This document shows positions 5,586 through 11,593 of a DNA stretch of 11,593 bases, piece after piece. A program made the translations under genes and the position numbers. This DNA comes from Oscillospiraceae bacterium UBA1230 (GTDB taxonomy: Bacteria; Bacillota; Clostridia; Oscillospirales; Oscillospiraceae): contig DBWU01000075.1 of NCBI GenBank assembly GCA_002309395.1, forward strand, positions 11,328-22,920, in the 5' to 3' direction. A model generated the notes under the pieces. That model did no database searches, was not told where the DNA came from, and was given only the letters and a program-made list of their open reading frames with translations. Each line of letters begins with the position of its first letter. The stretch's first letter is position 1.

Positions 5586-6937
5586 TCGCGTATTCATCGA
5601 AAACCATCTGCGCCGCTGTGGGCGGCGTATTGCTGCAAGACGGCGGCGAGACGGTTACCGGCGTGATCCAGGACAGCCGCGCCGTGCGCCCCGGCGATCT
5701 TTACGTGGCGTTGCCCGGCGAACGGGTGGACGGGCACGACTATGCGGACGCGGCGATGCAGCGCGGCGCCGCCGCGGTGCTGATCGCCCAAAAGCCGGAA
5801 ACGCTGTGCGGCGGTAAGAGCTATATTCTGGTGCCGGATACGCAGGAGGCGCTCAAGAAGCTGGCGTGCTGGTATCGGGAGAAGTTTTCCATTCCCTTCG
5901 TGCAGATCACCGGCTCCGCCGGTAAAACCACCACCAAGGAGATGATCGCCGCGGTGCTGAACCGCCGGTTTTGCACCCATAAGACCGCCGGCAACCTTAA
6001 CAGCACCATCGGCACGCCGTTGACACTGTTGTCCCTTTCGCCGGAGCATGAGGCGGCGGTGATCGAAACCGGTATGAACCACTTCGGGGAGATCGCCTAT
6101 ATGGGCGAGATGGTGCGCCCCTGTGCGGCGGTGATCACCAATATCGGGCAGGCCCACATGGGGAATTTAGGCGGCACGCGGCAGGGTGTTTTGCAGGCAA
6201 AATGCGAGATTTTTGAGCATTTGGCGCCGGACGGTATCGCTGTGCTCAACGGGGACGACGACCTGTTAAGGAGTATCACTTTACAGCAAACCGTTCTCTA
6301 CTGCGGCACGTCCGAGGGCTGTCAGGTGCGCGTGACGGAGATCGCTGAACACGGCATCGAGGGGACGGACTGCACCGTTACCACGCCCCGGCACGTCTAC
6401 CGTGTCCATATTGCCGCGCCGGGCGGATTTATGATCTATCCCGTGTCTATGGCCATCGCCGTGGGCGAGCATTTCGGCCTGACGGAGCAGGAGATCCTTT
6501 CCGGTATCGGCGAGTATCGCAGTGTGGGGAGCCGGATGCGTCTTGTCAAGCTGGCGCAGGACCGGGTCATCATCGACGACTGCTATAACGCCAATCCTCA
6601 GGCGATGGCGCAGGCGCTTCACCTGCTGGTGAAGACGGACCGTCCGCGCCGGGCGGCGGTGCTGGGCGACATGGGCGAATTGGGCGAGGGAAGCGAGCAG
6701 GCGCACCGCGACGTAGGAAAGCTCACGGCACAGTTGCCGCTGGACGCGGTGATCGCAATCGGTGACAAGGCAAAATACTTGGCAGAGGAAAACGGCGCCG
6801 CCCGGTGGTTCCCCACGGTGGCGGCGGCGGAGGACGCATTGCGCGGTCTGCTCACGCCCGGTACGGCGGTGCTGGTGAAAGCCTCCCGTTCCATGGCGTT
6901 CGAGCAGGTGGTAGAGATTCTGGAACAGAGCGTATGA
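5582..6937 (+). CDS. murF: UDP-N-acetylmuramoyl-tripeptide--D-alanyl-D-alanine ligase
   Basis: 451-residue Mur ligase that adds D-Ala-D-Ala to the UDP-MurNAc tripeptide in the cytosol. Domain order is normal: the N-terminal substrate domain with DSRAVRPGDLYVALPG (31-46), the central ATPase with TGSAGKTTTKE (110-120), NLNSTIGTPLTLL (138-150), IETGMNHFGEI (161-171), the probable carbamylated lysine K207 in LQAKCEIFEHL, and the C-terminal domain with IDDCYNANPQAM (331-342) and LGDMGELG (361-368). The ATG overlaps the ddl stop (ATGA) and GGAG-rich sequence precedes it. The pairing with ddl places successive pathway steps in one coupled unit. Confidence 0.96.
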   Translation: MIAYSSKTICAAVGGVLLQDGGETVTGVIQDSRAVRPGDLYVALPGERVDGHDYADAAMQRGAAAVLIAQKPETLCGGKSYILVPDTQEALKKLACWYREKFSIPFVQITGSAGKTTTKEMIAAVLNRRFCTHKTAGNLNSTIGTPLTLLSLSPEHEAAVIETGMNHFGEIAYMGEMVRPCAAVITNIGQAHMGNLGGTRQGVLQAKCEIFEHLAPDGIAVLNGDDDLLRSITLQQTVLYCGTSEGCQVRVTEIAEHGIEGTDCTVTTPRHVYRVHIAAPGGFMIYPVSMAIAVGEHFGLTEQEILSGIGEYRSVGSRMRLVKLAQDRVIIDDCYNANPQAMAQALHLLVKTDRPRRAAVLGDMGELGEGSEQAHRDVGKLTAQLPLDAVIAIGDKAKYLAEENGAARWFPTVAAAEDALRGLLTPGTAVLVKASRSMAFEQVVEILEQSV

Positions 6938-8832
6938 TCGACATAAGCGTACAAGGGCTTGTCAAGTCCTTCGATCTGGAAAAGCGGATACTGGACGGGC
7001 TTACCTTTCAGGTGGACAGCGGTGAGCGGGTGGGACTGCTGGGCAGGAACGGCGCCGGAAAGACCACCCTCTTCCGCATCCTCACCGGTGAACTGACGCC
7101 GGACGAGGGGGAGGTGTCTTTGCCCCGTGATCGACGGATCGGTCTTATTTCGCAGATCCCGGTATTCCCGGCACAGGATACGGTGGAGGACGTACTGCGT
7201 TCTGCGTTTGCCCGTATGGCGACACTGAAAGCGGAGGCAGACGCACTGGCGCATCGCATGGCACAGGGCGAGAGCGATCCGGCGCTACTGAAGCGGTACG
7301 GAGAGCTGACGGCGCGGTTCGAGGTGCTGGGCGGCTACGATACCGACACGGCGGTCAACAAGGTGGCGGCGGGACTGCATATCGACGAAGCCATGCGCCG
7401 CCGCCCGTTTTCCCAACTCTCCGGCGGTGAAAAGACGCGGGTGAATCTGGGGCGGCTTTTACTGGAGGACACGGATATTCTCCTGTTGGATGAGCCGACC
7501 AACCATCTGGATCTGCACGCGGTGGAGTGGTTGGAGAGCTATCTGCACGCGTTTCGCGGCACGGTGCTGGTGATCTCCCACGACCGGTATTTTCTCGACC
7601 GCACCGTTACGCGGATCGTGGAGATCGAAAACGGCAAAGCCAATTTTTACAGCGGTAATTACAGCTTCTACGCGGTGGAAAAGGAACGCCGCTACGAGGA
7701 GAAGTTGAAGCAATACGAAAAGGAACAGGCGAAGATCCGGCAGTTGGAGAAGGCGGCGGCACAGCTTCGCGTCTGGGCATATATGGGCGCGGACAAGACG
7801 TATCGCCGTGCGATATCCATGGAAAAGAGGATCGACCGCCTGCGTACCACCGACCGCCCTGCGCGCCAAAAGGGTATGACGGCGCAGTTCCGTGAGTCGG
7901 AATTCCAGGGCGACGAGGTGGTATCGCTGCATGGGGTGGGAAAAGCCTTCGATACCCGGACGCTGTTTTCCGGCGTTACGCTCCGTATCTGCGGCGGCGA
8001 GCGGATCGCGCTTCTGGGCGATAACGGCACGGGAAAGACCACCTTTTTGAACCTGATCGCCGGATACGACACGGCGTATGACGGCCTGATCCGACAGGGT
8101 CCGGCGGTGCGTATGGCGTATCTGGAGCAGACGATCCGCTTCGACCGGCCGGACCGCTCGGTGCTGGACACGCTGCTTTACGCAAAGCGGGGCGAGAACG
8201 CCCAAAGCGCACGGGACCGGCTGGCTCGGTATCAGTTTCGTGGCGAGGACGTATATAAGCCGGTGTCGGCGCTCTCCGGCGGCGAGTTGAGCCGCCTGCG
8301 GCTTTGTATGCTGATGGACGGTGAGATCAATTTCCTTTTGCTGGACGAGCCGACCAACCATCTGGATATCGACAGTCGGGAGTGGATCGAATCGGCACTG
8401 GCGGCGTATGAGGGTGCGCTGCTGTTTGTCAGCCACGACCGCTATTTTATCCGCCGGTTTGCCGACCGGGTCTGGGAACTCTCCGACGGAACGGTGACCG
8501 ATTATCCCGTGGACTTTGACCGCTACCGGGAACTTTCGGCGGAGAGATCGAAAAAAGAGGCGCCGCGGGCGGCGCGGCATAAAGAGGACAGCCGTCCCGT
8601 CCGGGGCAGTCGTGCCCATCAGGCGCTGCGGCGGCAGTTGACCATCTGCGAAACGGCAGTGGGGAAGCTGGAGGCGGCGTGCCGGCAGTTGGATGAGGAG
8701 CTTGCCCAATGCGGCGCCGACGCGCAGAAGGCGGCGGAGCTGTATGAGCGCCGTGTGGAGGCGCAGAACGGGTTGGAAGCGGAGATGACACGTTGGGAGG
8801 AGCTGTCCTTACAGTTGGAGGAACAGGAGTGA
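6934..8832 (+). CDS. ABC-F family ATP-binding protein (translation factor type)
   Basis: 632 residues with two ATP-binding cassettes and no membrane segments, the ABC-F pattern. Cassette 1 has Walker A GRNGAGKTT (37-45), signature LSGGE (162-166) and LLLDEPTNHLD (183-193). Cassette 2 has GDNGTGKTT (362-370), LSGGE (447-451) and LLLDEPTNHLD (468-478), each followed by SHDRYF. The linker at about 240-320 is charged and helical, as expected for the P-site tRNA interaction motif, and residues about 560-632 form a likely coiled coil. ABC-F proteins bind the ribosomal E site and relieve stalling or protect against antibiotics; the subclass cannot be assigned by eye, although a Uup/YdiF-like housekeeping factor fits the coiled coil. 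It overlaps murF by ATGA and has only a weak ribosome site, so coupling is probable. Confidence 0.93.
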   Translation: MIDISVQGLVKSFDLEKRILDGLTFQVDSGERVGLLGRNGAGKTTLFRILTGELTPDEGEVSLPRDRRIGLISQIPVFPAQDTVEDVLRSAFARMATLKAEADALAHRMAQGESDPALLKRYGELTARFEVLGGYDTDTAVNKVAAGLHIDEAMRRRPFSQLSGGEKTRVNLGRLLLEDTDILLLDEPTNHLDLHAVEWLESYLHAFRGTVLVISHDRYFLDRTVTRIVEIENGKANFYSGNYSFYAVEKERRYEEKLKQYEKEQAKIRQLEKAAAQLRVWAYMGADKTYRRAISMEKRIDRLRTTDRPARQKGMTAQFRESEFQGDEVVSLHGVGKAFDTRTLFSGVTLRICGGERIALLGDNGTGKTTFLNLIAGYDTAYDGLIRQGPAVRMAYLEQTIRFDRPDRSVLDTLLYAKRGENAQSARDRLARYQFRGEDVYKPVSALSGGELSRLRLCMLMDGEINFLLLDEPTNHLDIDSREWIESALAAYEGALLFVSHDRYFIRRFADRVWELSDGTVTDYPVDFDRYRELSAERSKKEAPRAARHKEDSRPVRGSRAHQALRRQLTICETAVGKLEAACRQLDEELAQCGADAQKAAELYERRVEAQNGLEAEMTRWEELSLQLEEQE

Positions 8833-8836
8833 GCGT

Positions 8837-9325
8837 ATGAGCGAGGTTTTATGCCTATACTATTCCCGAAGCGGCAATACGCAAAAGACCATGGAGGAGA
8901 TCGCCTCGGCGCTGGGTGCGGAGCTGGTGTCTCTGGACGACGGGCGCGACCGTTCCGGCTGGCGCGGCTGGCTGCGGGCAGGGATGGACGCCATGCGCCG
9001 CGAGACCAGGGCGTTAGAGCCTTATGAAACGGAACGGCCGCTGGAGGACTACGACCTCGTGTTGCTGGGAACGCCGGTGTGGGCGGGGCGCTGTGCCGCC
9101 CCGATCCGTAGTTTTCTGAAGGAAAACGGGCGGCGTTTGGAGCGTGTCGGCTACGCGCTGACCCGTGCCGGCGAGGGTAAATGCGAGGAGGTCTATACCC
9201 AGATGGATCGTTATACCGCCGCAAAACACGCCTTGTGCGTATCGCTGCGCCCCGGCTCGGTGGGTTACGTATTCTGGCGCGATCAGTTCGTGCAGGAAGC
9301 TTTGCGGTATTTGGAGCGTGGATGA
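8837..9325 (+). CDS. Flavodoxin-like FMN-binding protein
   Basis: 162 residues with a flavodoxin fold signature: YYSRSGNTQKTMEEIA (8-23) supplies the FMN phosphate loop, and LVLLGTPVWAGRCAAPIRSFL (74-94) is the second flavin-contact region, with W82 likely over the ring. Such short proteins act as electron carriers or quinone/flavin reductases. There is no evidence for a specific partner. The ATG lies four bases after the ABC-F stop; GGAG overlaps that stop. It ends in an ATGA overlap with prfA. Nothing links it functionally to its translation and cell-wall neighbours except position. Confidence 0.85.
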   Translation: MSEVLCLYYSRSGNTQKTMEEIASALGAELVSLDDGRDRSGWRGWLRAGMDAMRRETRALEPYETERPLEDYDLVLLGTPVWAGRCAAPIRSFLKENGRRLERVGYALTRAGEGKCEEVYTQMDRYTAAKHALCVSLRPGSVGYVFWRDQFVQEALRYLERG

Positions 9326-10398
9326 TGGAACAGAAACTGGAAGGGATCGTTCTGAGATTGCAGGAGATCGAGCGTCAGCTCTCCGATCCGGCGGTATACG
9401 GCGATCGGGAACAATTAACGAAACTGCACCGTGAGCAGAAGGAGTTGACGCCGCTGGCGGAGGCGTTCGGGCTGTGGCGCCGCGCCAAAGAGGACGAGGC
9501 GGCGGCGCGTGAGATGCTCTCCGACCCGGAATTGCGCGAGCTGGGACAGGAGGAGCTGGAGCGCGCCGGAGCGGAGGCGCAGGCACAGGAGGAGACCTTA
9601 CGCCGTCTGCTCCTGCCCCGTGATCCCAACGACGAGAAGAACGTGATTCTGGAACTTCGTTCCGGCACCGGTGGAGAAGAGGCGGCCCTCTTTGCCGCGG
9701 ATCTTTTGCGGATGTACACCATGTACGCCGAGCGAAAAGGTTTTTCACTGACCATCGTCAGCCAGAACGTAACGGAGCTGGGCGGTATCAAGGAAGCGGT
9801 GGCGACGGTGGAGGGCGAGGGCGCCTGGTCGCGGCTGAAATTCGAGGCCGGGACACACCGTGTCCAGCGCGTGCCGGAAACGGAGTCCTCCGGCAGGATC
9901 CAGACTTCCGCCGCCACCGTGGCGGTAATGCCGGAGGCGGAGGAGGTGGAGTTTACCATCGACCCCCGCGATCTGCAGATCGACACCTACCGTTCCTCCG
10001 GCGCCGGCGGTCAGCACGTGAACAAGACGGAATCCGCCATTCGCATTACCCACCTGCCCACCGGCACGGTGGTGGAATGCCAGGACGAACGCAGTCAGTA
10101 TAAGAATAAGGATCGCGCCATGAAGATCCTGCGCTCGCGGCTTTACGAGGCGGAGCGGGAAAAGCAGACGGCGGAACGCTCGGCGGTGCGGAAAAGCCAG
10201 GTGGGAACCGGCGACCGCAGCGGAAAGATCCGCACGTATAACTTTCCCCAAAACCGGCTTACCGACCACCGTTTGAGCGGAGAGGAGAAAAATTTCAACC
10301 TCTCTGCGGTGCTGGGCGGCGATCTGGACGCGCTGGTGGACGCGCTTCTTATGGCACAGCAATCCGCCCTGCTTCGCGGCGAAAACGGCGAGCTGTGA
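9322..10398 (+). CDS. prfA: Peptide chain release factor 1
   Basis: 358-residue class I release factor that reads UAA and UAG and triggers peptide release. The tripeptide anticodon is PET (185-187) in HRVQRVPETESSGRIQTSA, the PxT form of RF1; RF2 has SPF. The catalytic GGQ is at 229-231 in SSGAGGQHVNKTESAIR, and GTGGEEAALFA (115-125) is the conserved domain 2 stretch. The N-terminal coiled coil is present. Two adjacent ATGs (9322 and 9325) are possible: the first overlaps the flavodoxin stop as ATGA, the second is eight bases from GGAG; they differ by one residue. The methyltransferase gene prmC, which modifies the GGQ Gln and often follows prfA, is absent here. Confidence 0.97.
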   Translation: MMEQKLEGIVLRLQEIERQLSDPAVYGDREQLTKLHREQKELTPLAEAFGLWRRAKEDEAAAREMLSDPELRELGQEELERAGAEAQAQEETLRRLLLPRDPNDEKNVILELRSGTGGEEAALFAADLLRMYTMYAERKGFSLTIVSQNVTELGGIKEAVATVEGEGAWSRLKFEAGTHRVQRVPETESSGRIQTSAATVAVMPEAEEVEFTIDPRDLQIDTYRSSGAGGQHVNKTESAIRITHLPTGTVVECQDERSQYKNKDRAMKILRSRLYEAEREKQTAERSAVRKSQVGTGDRSGKIRTYNFPQNRLTDHRLSGEEKNFNLSAVLGGDLDALVDALLMAQQSALLRGENGEL

Positions 10399-10425
10399 GG
10401 AACGCAAAAAAGGAGGATGATCCGT

Positions 10426-11061
10426 ATGCTCGATGCGAAAAAGACGCAGTATGACAAGTCCGGCCCCAAGGTGGTACAGGCGCTGGAGCGGCGGCACTTT
10501 GCGGCGTATTATTGCTCCACCGCATCTGAGGCGGCGCAAAAGATACTGGAGCTGATCGACCCTGCCGCCTCGGTGGGGTTCGGCGGCAGCGTAACGCTGG
10601 ACGAGCTGCATATCCGCACCCTGCTGCAAGAGCGCGGACAGGAGCTGATCGACCGCCGCAGCGCGCCTCAAGAGGCATGGGACGACGTGATGCGCCGGGC
10701 GCTGACGGCGGACGTTTTTATGATGGGCAGTAATGCCGTCACGGAGGACGGTCAGCTTTTCAATATCGACGGAAACGGCAATCGGGTAGCGGCGCTGTGC
10801 TACGGGCCGAAGGAGGTCATCGTGGCGGCAGGCATGAATAAGGTGGTGCCGGACGCGGCGGCGGCATACGCTCGCGTGCGGCATATTGCCGCGCCGGTGA
10901 ACGCCCAGCGCTTCGGCGGCAGAACGCCCTGTACCGCCACCGGACAGTGCGGCGACTGCCTGAGCGACGACTGTATCTGCGCCTCTATGGTCCTGACACG
11001 GTTTTGTAAGCCTGCCGGAAAGATCAAGGTGATACTCATCGGCGAGGATCTTGGCTTTTAA
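10426..11061 (+). CDS. LUD-domain protein (LutC/YkgG-related, DUF162) with Cys-rich tail
   Basis: 211 residues matching the LUD family (lactate utilisation related): GFGGSVTLDEL (51-61), MGSNAVTEDGQLFNIDGNGNRVAAL (100-124), YGPKEVIVAAGMNKVV (126-141) and a closing KIKVILIGEDLGF. The C-terminal part has six cysteines, C169, C175, C178, C183, C185 and C194, in a C-x5-C-x2-C-x4-C-x-C-x8-C array that could bind metal or an Fe-S cluster. It stands alone without lutA/lutB partners, so lactate oxidation is not implied. The ATG at 10426 is chosen because AGGAGG lies nine bases upstream; an ATG at 10417 abuts that site. The gene sits 27 bases after prfA and 24 before tsaC, the position prmC often occupies. 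Confidence 0.85.
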   Translation: MLDAKKTQYDKSGPKVVQALERRHFAAYYCSTASEAAQKILELIDPAASVGFGGSVTLDELHIRTLLQERGQELIDRRSAPQEAWDDVMRRALTADVFMMGSNAVTEDGQLFNIDGNGNRVAALCYGPKEVIVAAGMNKVVPDAAAAYARVRHIAAPVNAQRFGGRTPCTATGQCGDCLSDDCICASMVLTRFCKPAGKIKVILIGEDLGF

Positions 11062-11085
11062 AAGCGGAGGAGAGGAAGCGTTTTT

Positions 11086-11593
11086 TTGAAAACCATTGTG
11101 CTTTGTCCCGATCGGGATGAAAACCTGATCGCCGCGGCGGCGGCGATTTTGCGCCGGGGCGGTCTGGTGGGGATCCCTACCGAAACGGTGTACGGGTTGG
11201 GAGCGGACGGATTGAATGAGACGGCGGTGGCGGCGATCTTTACCGCCAAAGGCCGTCCGCAGGATAATCCGCTGATCCTCCACGTGCCGGATGCATCATG
11301 GCTTCCGCGCTGTGCCCGGGAGATCCCGGCGGCGGCGTATACGCTGGCGGCGCGATTCTGGCCGGGGCCTCTGACCATGATCCTGCCGCGCCGCGGCGAC
11401 GTGCCGCTTCGCACCACCGGCGGCTTGGATACGGTGGGTGTTCGCTGTCCCGACCACGCGCTGACCCGCGCCATCATTGCTGCGGCGGATACGCCGGTGG
11501 CGGCGCCCAGCGGCAACCTGTCCGGCAGACCAAGCCCCACCACCGCCGCCCACATGCTGGCGGATATGGACGGCAGGATCGACGCGATCGTAG
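11086..11593 (+). CDS. tsaC: Threonylcarbamoyl-AMP synthase TsaC/Sua5 (3' end missing)
   Basis: First 169 codons of a YrdC-domain enzyme that makes threonylcarbamoyl-AMP from threonine, bicarbonate and ATP, the first step of t6A synthesis. Landmarks are GLVGIPTETVYGLGADG (26-42), IFTAKGRPQDNPLILHV (51-67), RFWPGPLTMILP (90-101), TVGVRCPDH (116-124) and APSGNLSGRPSPT (140-152). The start is TTG at 11086 in a T-run: it gives the usual short lead before the YrdC core, and AGAGG lies about ten bases upstream. The window ends inside the gene, so a short TsaC form and a longer Sua5 form with an extra C-terminal domain cannot be told apart. It supplies substrate to the system containing TsaB and TsaE, encoded at the other end of the window. 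Confidence 0.94.
   Translation, partial: MKTIVLCPDRDENLIAAAAAILRRGGLVGIPTETVYGLGADGLNETAVAAIFTAKGRPQDNPLILHVPDASWLPRCAREIPAAAYTLAARFWPGPLTMILPRRGDVPLRTTGGLDTVGVRCPDHALTRAIIAAADTPVAAPSGNLSGRPSPTTAAHMLADMDGRIDAIV

Noticed and set aside
7459..8709. 416-codon minus-strand frame opposite the ABC-F gene
   Set aside because: Antisense shadow; it lacks motifs and lies wholly within a coding region with clear Walker and signature motifs.
9745..11283. 512-codon open frame on the minus strand opposite prfA, the LUD gene and tsaC
   Set aside because: It crosses three well-supported plus-strand genes, has no family motifs and is rich in His/Arg/Gln as expected for an antisense shadow of GC-rich codons.

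Overview
The window looks like a chromosomal segment of a fairly GC-rich Firmicute, most likely a gut-type Clostridium relative (Oscillospiraceae/Ruminococcaceae-like). This rests on gene content, strong GGAGG-type ribosome binding sites, frequent GTG/TTG starts, and a dispersed palindromic repeat whose translation (SLRGAKRRGNP) recurs as spurious ORFs in such genomes. The taxonomic call is an inference.

Layout. Left arm, minus strand (1-1804): tsaE, tsaB and upp, read right to left from an extended -10 promoter in the divergent gap at 1805-1956. TsaE and TsaB belong to the machinery that makes tRNA t6A37; Upp is uracil salvage and runs off the left edge. Plus strand (1957-3093): a RodA-type SEDS peptidoglycan polymerase. 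Middle (3094-4523): an AT-richer accessory block. It holds a palindromic repeat (3208-3324), a minus-strand gene for a GIY-YIG nuclease-like protein with a DUF6508-like N-terminus (3445-4290) and its own near-perfect sigma-A promoter. A pair of related sequences in inverted orientation lies near the two edges of the block.

Right arm, plus strand (4524-11593): a tightly packed operon of ddl, murF, an ABC-F ATPase, a flavodoxin-like protein, prfA, a LUD-domain protein and tsaC (cut by the right edge). Most joints are ATGA overlaps or gaps under 30 bases, so co-transcription and translational coupling are likely. RodA-like, Ddl and MurF act in peptidoglycan synthesis. ABC-F, RF1 and the Tsa proteins act on the ribosome or tRNA.

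The housekeeping genes are ordinary. The unusual part is the accessory block, which appears to have split a former rodA-ddl-murF cell-wall cluster. I see no CRISPR array, rRNA, tRNA or recognisable transposase.
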